This document shows, in pieces, positions 27,738-35,105 of a stretch of DNA of 64,000 nt. The stretch is from Bacteroidota bacterium (GTDB lineage: Bacteria > Bacteroidota > Bacteroidia > B-17B0 > Aurantibacillaceae). Every line of letters starts with the position of its first letter. Within the stretch, counting starts at the first letter, position 1. Location: the NCBI GenBank assembly GCA_016185125.1, contig JACPOC010000015.1, positions 1 to 64,000 on the forward strand, in the 5' to 3' direction. A program made the translations under genes and the position numbers. The notes under the pieces were generated by a model. That model was not told the DNA's origin. It ran no database searches and saw nothing but the letters and a program-made list of their open reading frames with translations.

Positions 27738-28940
27738 TTAAAAATCTTTACTTATAACATTCAGAATTTTAATAATTTTATCAATCGCCAACAATAATTC
27801 ATTATTAGAAATAACTAAGGGAGGTGCAACGCGCATAGCTGTTGGGCAAAACAAAAACCAGTCGGTGATTATACCTTGCTCTATGCAAGCTTTCATCACT
27901 TTAAAGTTTACCTCTTCGCTGCCAAATTCAATAGCTCCCATTGCACCAACGATACGCAATTCTTTTATTAAGGAATGCTTTAAATTTTCCTTAATAAAAT
28001 TTTCAATTTCTTTGCCACGCGTTACAAGGTTTTCATTTTTGATAACATCTAATACAGCATGCGCTGCGGCTACACAAACCGCGTTTCCGCCAAAGGTATT
28101 GATGTGGCCGAGAACCGGATTAGAAGTTAAACAATTCATTAATTTTTGGGAGGCGATAAAAGCGCCAATGGGCAATCCTCCACCCATACCTTTAGCAAGA
28201 AGTAAAACATCCGGTATAACAGAATAGTGTTCAAACGCGAACAATGTTCCCGTGCGGCCAAATCCTGTTTGTATCTCATCAAAAATAAGCAGCACACAAT
28301 GTTCATTGCATTTTTCGCGAAGTTTTTCCAAAAACAATTTAGCGCCTGCCCGCACGCCCGCTTCCCCTTGAATGGGCTCAACAATTACAGCGGCTGTGGT
28401 GGAGGTGATCTGATCCAGTTCTTCTGTATTATTAAATTCCAAAATTTTTACTCCGGGTAAAAGCGGCCGAAAACTATTTTTAAACGTCTCGTTACCCATT
28501 ACACTTAAAGCGCCATGTGTACTTCCGTGATAAGCGTTACTAAAACAAATGATCTCATGACGGCCGGTGACTCTCTTCGCTAATTTTAAAGCACCTTCTA
28601 CAGCTTCGCTACCCCCCGTTGTAAAGTAAATATTGTTAAGATTTGGAGGAAGAAAATCGCTTAAAGCTTTTGCATATTTAACTTGTGGTGACTGATTAAA
28701 TTCGCCATACACCATCAAGTGCATAAATTTTTGGGATTGTTGCTGAATTGCTTTTACTACTGTAGGGTGACAATGACCCACATTACTTACTGAAATTCCG
28801 CTGATAAGATCAATATATTCTTTTCCATTTACATCCGTTAGAGTACAACCTTTTGCATGCGCAATGTTTATATCCACTCCCAAAAAGGGAAGATCGGAAG
28901 TTTGCGCTACGTGCCGAAGAAAAAGTTCTCGCTGATTCAT
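27738..28940 (-). CDS. Class III aminotransferase, acetylornithine/ornithine type
   Basis: A 400-residue PLP enzyme of the acetylornithine/ornithine aminotransferase group. PLP-binding Lys250 lies in LLAKGMGGGLPIGA, Asp221 in IFDEIQTGFGRTG, and the substrate-region motif FTTGGSEAVEGALKLAK is at 107-122. Genuine ArgD and RocD cannot be separated by eye, and no other arginine genes are nearby. It follows the methyltransferase gene by 35 bp on the same strand. Confidence 0.88.
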   Translation of the reverse strand: MNQRELFLRHVAQTSDLPFLGVDINIAHAKGCTLTDVNGKEYIDLISGISVSNVGHCHPTVVKAIQQQSQKFMHLMVYGEFNQSPQVKYAKALSDFLPPNLNNIYFTTGGSEAVEGALKLAKRVTGRHEIICFSNAYHGSTHGALSVMGNETFKNSFRPLLPGVKILEFNNTEELDQITSTTAAVIVEPIQGEAGVRAGAKLFLEKLREKCNEHCVLLIFDEIQTGFGRTGTLFAFEHYSVIPDVLLLAKGMGGGLPIGAFIASQKLMNCLTSNPVLGHINTFGGNAVCVAAAHAVLDVIKNENLVTRGKEIENFIKENLKHSLIKELRIVGAMGAIEFGSEEVNFKVMKACIEQGIITDWFLFCPTAMRVAPPLVISNNELLLAIDKIIKILNVISKDF

Positions 28941-28975
28941 TTGTAAAGTTATTTTTAACAGATAACCAATATCAA

Positions 28976-29572
28976 TTATTTGTTAATCTTCTCTAAATTA
29001 ATAAATAACTCCCTTCCCTCTCTGGGATTAATTGAATTATAACAATTTTCATAAATTTTTATTTTAAAATAATCTCTAAAATAGTTTACATACTCTTCCT
29101 TATTTCCGCCATAAGGAGGTTTATCTGCATTTAAAGAATCGTTAAATAAAAGGCCTACCAACTTACCTTTTGCCTTTAGTAAAGAGGCGGCTTTTTGGAA
29201 ATACTTGTTACGTAAGGAAGGATGAATGGCGCAAAAAAAAGTTTGTTCAATGATGAGATCGAACTTAAGGCTCTCTATCTTAAAAAAATCCATCTGCATT
29301 AAATTTTGAGGTTTTATTTGCGGACAACGTTTCTGTAAATTTTTTAAAGGGGTTTGGGCAAAATCGCAAACAAAAACATTTTCAAATCCGGCGTTTACAA
29401 GATATTCGGCTTCGTAAGCGTTACCCGCACCGGGAATTAAAATATAAGTTTGTTTATCTTTAATCTGATCAAAATAATGTTGAAGTGGCGCAGTGATAGA
29501 TCCTGTATCCCATGAAAAATCATTGTTGAGATAGCGCTTGTTCCAATAATCTATGCTGAGGAGGCGGCTCAA
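28976..29572 (-). CDS. TPMT-like SAM-dependent methyltransferase
   Basis: A 198-residue protein resembling the thiopurine S-methyltransferase family: DYWNKRYLNNDFSWDTG at the N-terminus (the W-x2-R and W-x-W-like positions), and a motif I YILIPGAGNAYEAEYL followed by VFVCDF. The start is a TTG at 29572-29570 that overlaps the TGA stop of the CorC-like gene (TTGA), giving a translationally coupled pair. The substrate is unknown. Confidence 0.85.
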   Translation of the reverse strand: MSRLLSIDYWNKRYLNNDFSWDTGSITAPLQHYFDQIKDKQTYILIPGAGNAYEAEYLVNAGFENVFVCDFAQTPLKNLQKRCPQIKPQNLMQMDFFKIESLKFDLIIEQTFFCAIHPSLRNKYFQKAASLLKAKGKLVGLLFNDSLNADKPPYGGNKEEYVNYFRDYFKIKIYENCYNSINPREGRELFINLEKINK

Positions 29573-30858
29573 ATATTTTCTTTTACCAGTAATTTAATAC
29601 TTTCAACACTTTGACGATTACGAGTAATTACAGTTATCTCATAGCCATCTTTAATTCGCTTATCGTTTACGGCAGGAATTCTTCCAAAAATAAAATTAAT
29701 GTAACCTGATACTGTTTCGTAATGAGTATTCTCGGGTAAAGCAATTGGCAGCACATCGTTTACATCCACTATGGTGGCTTGCGCGTTTACTATAAATTCA
29801 CTGTCGCTTTTCTTTTCAACGTTTGGCTTCTCTTCATCATGTTCATCCTGAATTTCGCCCACCAATTCTTCAATAATATCTTCCATGGTAATAATGCCGG
29901 CAGTAGAACCAAATTCATTTGTTACAATGGCCATTTGAATATGGTGCTTTTGAAAATCGCGAAGCAGTTCATTTATTTTCATGCTCTCGGGAACAAAATG
30001 GGCGGGACGCATAATGTCTTTTAGTGTACGGAATTTATTATCAATTAAGGCTTTTAAAAGATCTTTGCTGTGAATAATTCCAATTACATGGTCAATATCG
30101 CCGAGATAAATGGGGAGGCGAGAAAAACCTTCTTCAATTACAATTTTAGTTATTTCGTTTCGGCCTAATTCCACATCAATTGCCACCACTCGGTTTTGAG
30201 GCACCATAATCTGCTTTACAATACGATCATCAAAATCAAAAACATTTTGTATTAATTCATTTTCGCTTGGCTTAATTGCTCCGCCTTCTTCACTTTCAGT
30301 TAAAATCATACGCAACTCTTCCTCGCTGTGAACATCTTCTTCGCCCAATTTTTTAATGCCAACGATGCGTAAAATTAAATTAGATGTTTTATTGAGCGAC
30401 CAGATAAAAGGACTAAAAATAAAATAAAAAATACGCATAGGCCATGCAATGAGCAGGGTAGTTGGCAAGCAGTATTTAATACCTATCATTTTAGGAATCT
30501 GCTCGCCTAAGGTAACATGAAAAAAAGTTAACAAGGCCAGCGCAATTGGTAAAGAAATGCTGTGAATGGTTGCTTCTGTAAGTCCCCATTTGGTAAAAGA
30601 TTTTTCAACAATTTGCGAGATGACTTCTTCGCCAACCGCACCTAAGGCCAAGGAGGCCAGTGTAATTCCCAGCTGAGTGGCAGATAAATAGGCGTCTAAT
30701 TTTTCGAGAAGAGATTTAGCGAGTTTGGCTCGGCCGCTTCCTTTTTGAGCTTTAAGATCAAGTTGCGAAGCTCTTACTTTAACTAAAGCAAATTCGGCGG
30801 CAACAAAAAAACCATTTAGCAGAACAAGTAAAAAGGTTATAAACAGATTGCCAACCAT
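29569..30858 (-). CDS. CNNM/CorC-type transporter-associated protein (DUF21-CBS-CorC)
   Basis: A 429-residue protein with the hemolysin/CorC layout: an N-terminal membrane domain (DUF21, residues ~1-190), a CBS pair (~200-330, including MVPQNRVVAIDVE and IVTNEFGSTAGIITMEDIIEE) and a C-terminal CorC/HlyC domain (~345-429). The family functions in magnesium or cobalt efflux. Its stop codon overlaps the methyltransferase start. Confidence 0.92.
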   Translation of the reverse strand: MVGNLFITFLLVLLNGFFVAAEFALVKVRASQLDLKAQKGSGRAKLAKSLLEKLDAYLSATQLGITLASLALGAVGEEVISQIVEKSFTKWGLTEATIHSISLPIALALLTFFHVTLGEQIPKMIGIKYCLPTTLLIAWPMRIFYFIFSPFIWSLNKTSNLILRIVGIKKLGEEDVHSEEELRMILTESEEGGAIKPSENELIQNVFDFDDRIVKQIMVPQNRVVAIDVELGRNEITKIVIEEGFSRLPIYLGDIDHVIGIIHSKDLLKALIDNKFRTLKDIMRPAHFVPESMKINELLRDFQKHHIQMAIVTNEFGSTAGIITMEDIIEELVGEIQDEHDEEKPNVEKKSDSEFIVNAQATIVDVNDVLPIALPENTHYETVSGYINFIFGRIPAVNDKRIKDGYEITVITRNRQSVESIKLLVKENI

Positions 30859-30907
30859 TAGGGTTTAATAAATAATTTAGTGAAATATAAAAAACGGAAG
30901 ATGCGGA

Positions 30908-31258
30908 TCAATGTTGTATCTTTTTAATTTGTTCTTCCTTTAGAACAATAATTTCCTTTAAGAGTCCAATCTCTTCGTTGAGCTGTCCTTTATTTTTCAA
31001 GGAATCATCTCCCGTCCATAATTTATTTATATAATATGGTTTTTCGGTATAATTAATTTCAGAATCGCCGGATCTAAAAAAGCTGTATAAGGGCACGCGC
31101 AATGCTTTTGAGATAAGTTCAAGATTTCGCAGCTCGAGGGTTTTATTATTTAAGGCGTTGGTGAGATCATCTTCGCTCATGTTTAAATACTCGGCCAGTT
31201 GCGAGAAGGTGTAATTCTCCTTTTTTAAGATCTCGATAAGCCTGCTTTTAATTTCCAT
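30908..31258 (-). CDS. XRE-like helix-turn-helix transcriptional regulator
   Basis: A 116-residue protein. Residues ~1-62 form an HTH domain (MEIKSRLIEILKKENYTFSQ, then LAEYLNMSEDDLTNALNNKT, then LELISKALRVPLYSFF). The C-terminal part is short and charged, ending in a coiled-coil-like segment. It is preceded by a perfect inverted repeat (31288-31310) in its promoter and is therefore probably autoregulated. Confidence 0.85.
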   Translation of the reverse strand: MEIKSRLIEILKKENYTFSQLAEYLNMSEDDLTNALNNKTLELRNLELISKALRVPLYSFFRSGDSEINYTEKPYYINKLWTGDDSLKNKGQLNEEIGLLKEIIVLKEEQIKKIQH

Positions 31259-31272
31259 TGTTATATCTTAAA

Positions 31273-31310
31273 CAAATTTAATATTTTTTTGAAACGTAAT
31301 TGGTTTCAAA
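31273..31310 (-). promoter_or_regulatory. Promoter/operator of HTH regulator
   Basis: On the minus strand TAAATTTG (31280-31273) is a perfect match to the Bacteroidota -7 box (TAnnTTTG), 14 bp upstream of the start codon. Immediately upstream is an inverted repeat with 8-bp perfect arms, TTTGAAAC and GTTTCAAA, separated by 7 bp (31288-31310). Its position suggests that the regulator binds here and represses itself. Confidence 0.65.
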
Positions 31311-31311
31311 C

Positions 31312-31348
31312 AAAATAAAAAAAAAGGCCGGTTTTTAAACCAGCCTTT
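31312..31348 (-). terminator. Rho-independent terminator of rplS
   Basis: On the minus strand a stem AAAGGCTGGTTT/AAACCGGCCTTT with one wobble and a 2-nt loop is followed by a T-rich tract. It lies 19 bp after the rplS stop and directly before the operator of the next gene. Confidence 0.85.
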
Positions 31349-31366
31349 GAACAAGTGCTTAAATTA

Positions 31367-31732
31367 TTAATCTTTTTTAGTATTTTGAATTTTTTCGCGA
31401 ATACGAGCGGCTTTACCGGTACGCTCACGAAGATAAAATAACTTGGCGCGACGCACCACACCTACTTTATTTACTTCAATTTTATCAATAAAAGGAGAAG
31501 CGAAAGGAAAAATACGCTCCACTCCAACGCCATTACTTATTTTACGAACAGTGAAAGAAGCTGTTGCTTTTTCGTTTTTGCGTTGGATAACAACACCGTT
31601 AAATTGCTGAATACGCTCCTTATCACCCTCTTTAATTTTGTAAGATACTGTAATTGTATCTCCTGCTTTAAATTTAGGATGCTTGGTTTCGATTGCTAAT
31701 TGTTTTTTTACGTAGTCTAATAAAAGGCTCAT
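31367..31732 (-). CDS. rplS: 50S ribosomal protein L19
   Basis: A 121-residue protein with the typical L19 segments [50 protein letters not shown] and [11 protein letters not shown]. It is monocistronic: a clear promoter is located at 31807-31838 and a terminator at 31312-31348. Confidence 0.97.
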   Translation of the reverse strand: MSLLLDYVKKQLAIETKHPKFKAGDTITVSYKIKEGDKERIQQFNGVVIQRKNEKATASFTVRKISNGVGVERIFPFASPFIDKIEVNKVGVVRRAKLFYLRERTGKAARIREKIQNTKKD

Positions 31733-31806
31733 TTTACTATGGTTTTAATTATTACTGTTTAATGCATTCTTTACCTTGTGTAAACAGCGGCTTTGAAACA
31801 GGGGTG

Positions 31807-31838
31807 CAAATATAGGAATTTATTAGTAAACCTGCAAA
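31807..31838 (-). promoter_or_regulatory. Bacteroidota sigma-type promoter for rplS
   Basis: Minus strand TTTG (31838-31835), 20-bp spacer, TATATTTG (31814-31807). This matches the known -33/-7 consensus (TTTG, TAnnTTTG with 19-20 bp spacing). The leader to the rplS start would be about 65-70 nt. Confidence 0.8.
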
Positions 31839-31900
31839 TTTAAACCCAATTTACTGCTTCATAGGCTAATTTAAGACCTCCTTTTTTATTTAGTAAAATT

Positions 31901-31939
31901 AAAAAGCCAAAGAAAGGTGGTTCTCGCTTTGGCTTTTTT
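31901..31939 (-). terminator. Rho-independent (bidirectional) terminator
   Basis: AAAAAGCCAAAG and its complement CTTTGGCTTTTT flank a 14-nt loop; both ends carry A/T runs, so it can work in both directions. It lies about 75 nt downstream of the small ORF at 32016-32126 and would terminate the DUF2383 transcript. Confidence 0.8.
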
Positions 31940-32015
31940 CAATAGGTTTAAATTATTTCCGGTTTAATCCAAGTTTTTCCATTGGAGAAGGATTTGCCTC
32001 CTTGTTGGGAATTTA

Positions 32016-32126
32016 TTAGGAGTATTGCCCGGGATATTTCGACTGGTCTGTGTTTTTGCCGTCTGTTTTTTTTGCAGGAGCAGTTTTTTTTCGATTTACT
32101 AGGGTTTTGCTTTTATTTACCGGCAT
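32016..32126 (-). CDS. Possible 36-residue lysine-rich small protein
   Basis: An ATG (minus strand 32126) inside the last codons of the DUF2383 gene opens a 36-residue frame that overlaps that gene by 14 bp and ends with two consecutive TAA codons. The product starts MPVNKSK and contains KKTAPAKKTDGKN and the end DQSKYPGQYS: a basic tail then a tyrosine/proline motif. The composition is more protein-like than random sequence would be. Expression is unproved; no family is recognised. Confidence 0.4.
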   Translation of the reverse strand: MPVNKSKTLVNRKKTAPAKKTDGKNTDQSKYPGQYS

Positions 32127-32553
32127 CACGCAGGGCTTTAACCTCATCGTGGGCTTTTTGCAGTTCAGAGCGGTGCTTGCGGATTATATCTAATACTTCC
32201 GAGGGCACACTATCAGCATGCTCTAGAACCTCATCGTACGTTTTCTTGGCCACATCTTCGCCAAATTCGCAGGATGATAAAATGGCCTTGCGGTCGTTAG
32301 CGGTCATAGCTGCTTTTACATCCATCCAAACACGGTATAATTTACCCGAATTAGTGGTTTCATTTTGCTTTGGCTGATCTTCAGTATCTGAAAAAGGACG
32401 TAAACTTTCGCCAAAACCTTTGCTTTGCAAACTGTATTTTGTAAATAAAGCTTTAAGATCTGCGTCTTTGGTTTCATCAGCAGCTTTTTTGTACCCTTCG
32501 TAACGATCATTATTAATAATGATCAATGAGTTAATTGATGTGGTAGTTTCCAT
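32113..32553 (-). CDS. DUF2383 (PA2169-family) four-helix bundle protein
   Basis: A 146-residue protein, helical throughout, with INSLIIINNDRYEGYKKAAD and LKALFTKYSLQSKGFGESLR at the start, the pattern of the DUF2383/PA2169 family of ferritin-like four-helix proteins found near stress-response genes. No metal ligands are obvious. It overlaps a small ORF at its 3' end. Confidence 0.85.
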   Translation of the reverse strand: METTTSINSLIIINNDRYEGYKKAADETKDADLKALFTKYSLQSKGFGESLRPFSDTEDQPKQNETTNSGKLYRVWMDVKAAMTANDRKAILSSCEFGEDVAKKTYDEVLEHADSVPSEVLDIIRKHRSELQKAHDEVKALRDAGK

Positions 32554-32785
32554 ATATTAATTTTTTTTGGTTTATACTTTATAATTATAAAAATATTATA
32601 CCAAGTATGGTGATTAATAAACTGTGGTTTTTGAGGAAGCATATCCACATTATTTTTTATTGAATTTTAAATATTAATATTTATTAGCACCTTTGTACCT
32701 TGTGATGCGGTAATTAACAATCTATCATGAAATGCTCAAGTGTTTGTCCTGATTGTTATCGGGAAGTATACTCAAGCTTGGTAAT

Positions 32786-32866
32786 GCCCAGGTGTTGGAA
32801 TGGTATACAAGTACGCTTGAGGTGCGTATTCCGTAAGGCGTGGGAGTTCGAGTCTCCTCCTGGGTA
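32786..32866 (+). tRNA. tRNA-Leu (anticodon GAG)
   Basis: Acceptor stem GCCCAGG (32786-32792) pairs with CCTGGGT (32859-32865) followed by the discriminator A. The D-arm has TTG/CAA, the anticodon stem TACGC/GCGTA encloses TTGAGGT with anticodon GAG, the variable arm is long as in class II tRNAs, and the T-arm GGGAG-TTCGAGT-CTCCT is standard. CCA is not encoded. A terminator follows. Confidence 0.93.
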
Positions 32867-32885
32867 CTTTTACCTCGTTTAGGCT

Positions 32886-32914
32886 AAAAAAACCCCGTAA
32901 AATCGGGGTTTTTT
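32886..32914 (+). terminator. Terminator of tRNA-Leu transcript
   Basis: ACCCCG/CGGGGT stem with a short TAAAAT loop, preceded by an A-run and followed by TTTTTT, 20 bp after the tRNA. Confidence 0.88.
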
Positions 32915-33238
32915 CTTTTCTGAGCCCTTGATTGTTTTTAAAATTGAACCTCCTTTAAAAGTCTCCGGAATCCCATATTTCCACTAAGTTACAGGCCACT
33001 TTGCAGGTGTAATTGATTAGTTCTTTTGGGTTCGATAAGTTTTGCTCCAAGAGTTCGAGGTTCAAAAATGCAATAATTGTTTTAGTTGGTTATTAGAGTT
33101 CTATTACTAGAATAATATCAGAAAACAACGTTATATTTGTAAGAGAAGGTGTTTGACTAGTATTTCAAAGGTACATTGGAGTTCCTTCTGTTAATTTATA
33201 TATGAACGTTTAGGACGCTATTGATTTTCCGGCTAAAA
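32915..33238 (+). other. Intergenic region before GSCFA gene
   Basis: No gene is seen. A -7-like box TATATTTG stands at 33132-33139 without a convincing TTTG about 20 bp upstream. It could be the promoter of the GSCFA gene with a leader of about 95 nt. The 232 bp upstream of the tRNA (32554-32785) likewise hold no gene; a small stem TCCTGAT/ATCGGGA lies at about 32748-32765. Confidence 0.35.
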
Positions 33239-34183
33239 ATGCAATTCCACTTAAACTATAGGCCAACCGCTTCCAATTTTAAAATTGCTCACAGCGATGA
33301 TGTTTTCTTACTCGGATCCTGTTTTTCTGAGAACATACATCAGTACCTTCACAATTATAAATTCAAAACTCTCTCAAATCCTAATGGTATTCTTTTTAAT
33401 CCTGCAAGCATTGCCGCATGCCTTAAAAATATTCTCCATCAAAGTGATTTGAATGAGAAATACGTGTTAGAAAGAGATGGTCTGTTTTATAGTTATCTGC
33501 ACCACTCATCTGTTTCTGATTCAAATAAAAAAGAACTTCTCAAAAAAATTAATAGGGATAACCTAGCCGCTTTCTCTTTTTTAAAACAAGCCAAAGTACT
33601 CATTATTACTTTTGGCAGTGCCTATACTTTCGATCACCGTGAATTGGATGCATCGGTTGCCAATTGTCACAAGCAAAAGGGAACATTATTTCTTAAAAAA
33701 TTATTAAATGTGCATGATATTGTAACGGAATATTCGCACCTGATTCGTAAACTGTTATTATTGAATCCTGAATTGAAGATGGTGTTCACCGTTTCTCCGG
33801 TTAAATATTTAAAAGATGGAGTGGTGGAAAATAATCTCAGTAAATCTGTTTTGTTATTAGCGGTTCATGAATTGGTAAAAAATGAACATTGCTTTTATTT
33901 TCCCGCTTACGAATTGGTTAACGACGATTTGCGCGATTACCGATTTTATAAACCGGATATGGCCCACCCAAACGAACAGGCAGTAGAATATGTTTGGAAT
34001 AAATTCGCGGATTGTTTTTTTACTGACCCCACAAAAATCCTTAACAAAGAAATTCAAAAACTTAACCTTGCCCTCGCCCATAAACCAACGAACGCAACAT
34101 CTGATGAAGCTAAAAAGCTGCAAGAATTTATTTTAAAACAAAAATATATAATACAAAAATTGTTCGAAAAAAACGAATTTTAG
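33239..34183 (+). CDS. GSCFA domain protein (SGNH-like hydrolase)
   Basis: A 314-residue protein if the ATG at 33239 is used; a TTG six codons upstream also fits but is less likely. The name-giving motif is visible as FLLGSCFSENI (residues ~24-34), together with NPNGILFNP, ITFGSAYTF and the C-terminal Asp/His-containing MAHPNEQAVEYVW. The family resembles SGNH/GDSL hydrolases and is abundant in Bacteroidota. The substrate is unknown. Confidence 0.88.
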   Translation: MQFHLNYRPTASNFKIAHSDDVFLLGSCFSENIHQYLHNYKFKTLSNPNGILFNPASIAACLKNILHQSDLNEKYVLERDGLFYSYLHHSSVSDSNKKELLKKINRDNLAAFSFLKQAKVLIITFGSAYTFDHRELDASVANCHKQKGTLFLKKLLNVHDIVTEYSHLIRKLLLLNPELKMVFTVSPVKYLKDGVVENNLSKSVLLLAVHELVKNEHCFYFPAYELVNDDLRDYRFYKPDMAHPNEQAVEYVWNKFADCFFTDPTKILNKEIQKLNLALAHKPTNATSDEAKKLQEFILKQKYIIQKLFEKNEF

Positions 34184-34281
34184 GCACCCCACTTGTTAAA
34201 TTATTAAAGAGTTTAAACTTTCCGTACAATTTTTAACAAAAAAAATTGTAACCTTCACCTATCTTTTTCGTTATAAATAAA

Positions 34282-34288
34282 AAGGAGG
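34282..34288 (+). promoter_or_regulatory. Strong Shine-Dalgarno sequence (unusual here)
   Basis: AAGGAGG lies 4 bp before the ATG at 34293. Nearly all other genes in the window have no such sequence, as is usual for Bacteroidota, in which Shine-Dalgarno pairing is weakly used. Confidence 0.75.
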
Positions 34289-34292
34289 AAAT

Positions 34293-34961
34293 ATGTTAGT
34301 CCCTGCAATGAACATGGATGAGATAAGGAAGGAAGTCTATAAAGATTTTCCCTGCATATATCGCAAAGCCGGCTATGTGGCTTCAAAAGTTCTAAAAAAT
34401 TTCGGGCCAATAAAAGATAAGGTCATTTACAAAGCCTTTGATTATTGCTCTCCCTCCAAAAACAAATGGATTTACAGCCTTAAATTATCTAAATCTCAAA
34501 CTGTAATTTTTTTGCTTGCTTATTTTTATAATCAAAGTGGCTTGCATGCCTACGGGGTTTTTGGCGACAGCGATTATTTACTGCATTTCGATAAGCATTT
34601 TTTTGAACGTTATAACGAGCGCGAAAACCTCGGATTGCCTTTAAAGCACGATGTAATGCAAACGTTTGTGAAAGAGAATTTTGTTTATTCCTTTCATAAA
34701 TACGGCGAAGAGAATGGTGTTTCCAAAATGTTTTACCTTACAGAAAAGGGCATGATATTGGGCGATCGTGATGATTCAAAAAAAGTGATAAACGCACGAA
34801 CCTATTTGCCTTATCGTTTACTTACACAAAAAAAAGTTTCTTTAGCGTGTAAAGGCATTAAGGAAATGCTTGATTCCATTCTACTTTATAAGCCATCCTT
34901 ATTAAAAACAATTGATCAGTGGACGCAGGGTAATTCAGGTTTAAACTTAAGTATTAAGTAA
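34293..34961 (+). CDS. Hypothetical protein, unknown function
   Basis: A 222-residue basic cytosolic protein with no signal peptide. Segments such as DKHFFERYNERENLGLPLKH and FYLTEKGMILGDRD are aromatic- and charge-rich, but I recognise no family. It has an unusually strong Shine-Dalgarno sequence, unlike its neighbours, which may indicate a transferred gene. It stands alone between GSCFA and alaS. Confidence 0.6.
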   Translation: MLVPAMNMDEIRKEVYKDFPCIYRKAGYVASKVLKNFGPIKDKVIYKAFDYCSPSKNKWIYSLKLSKSQTVIFLLAYFYNQSGLHAYGVFGDSDYLLHFDKHFFERYNERENLGLPLKHDVMQTFVKENFVYSFHKYGEENGVSKMFYLTEKGMILGDRDDSKKVINARTYLPYRLLTQKKVSLACKGIKEMLDSILLYKPSLLKTIDQWTQGNSGLNLSIK

Positions 34962-34994
34962 GTATTATTACACGGTGAAAAACATATGCCGCTC

Positions 34995-35032
34995 GCTCCG
35001 TAGGATTTGAAATATTACAAATCCTGAGGAGC
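34995..35032. repeat. Palindromic hairpin element
   Basis: Outer arms GCTCC/GGAGC and inner perfect 8-bp arms AGGATTTG/CAAATCCT, with a 2-by-2 mismatch between them and an 8-nt AT loop. No T-run follows. It could be a dispersed palindromic repeat or part of the alaS leader. Confidence 0.6.
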
Positions 35033-35105
35033 TAAAATCTTTTATCTGATTTGCTGAACAAAATCTCCAAACAAAATTATTATCTTCGCCACTCATTTCA
35101 TTTTT

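Noticed and set aside
31982-32377. 131-codon plus-strand ORF
   Set aside because: It runs antisense to the DUF2383 gene and the small ORF, which have protein-like composition; the plus frame does not.
33030-33070. T-arm-like phrase GAGTTCGAGGTTC, possible tRNA remnant
   Set aside because: No acceptor, D or anticodon stem could be built around it; chance similarity is likely.
35060-35105. Possible promoter of alaS (TATCTTCG)
   Set aside because: It deviates from TAnnTTTG and lacks a TTTG about 20 bp upstream.
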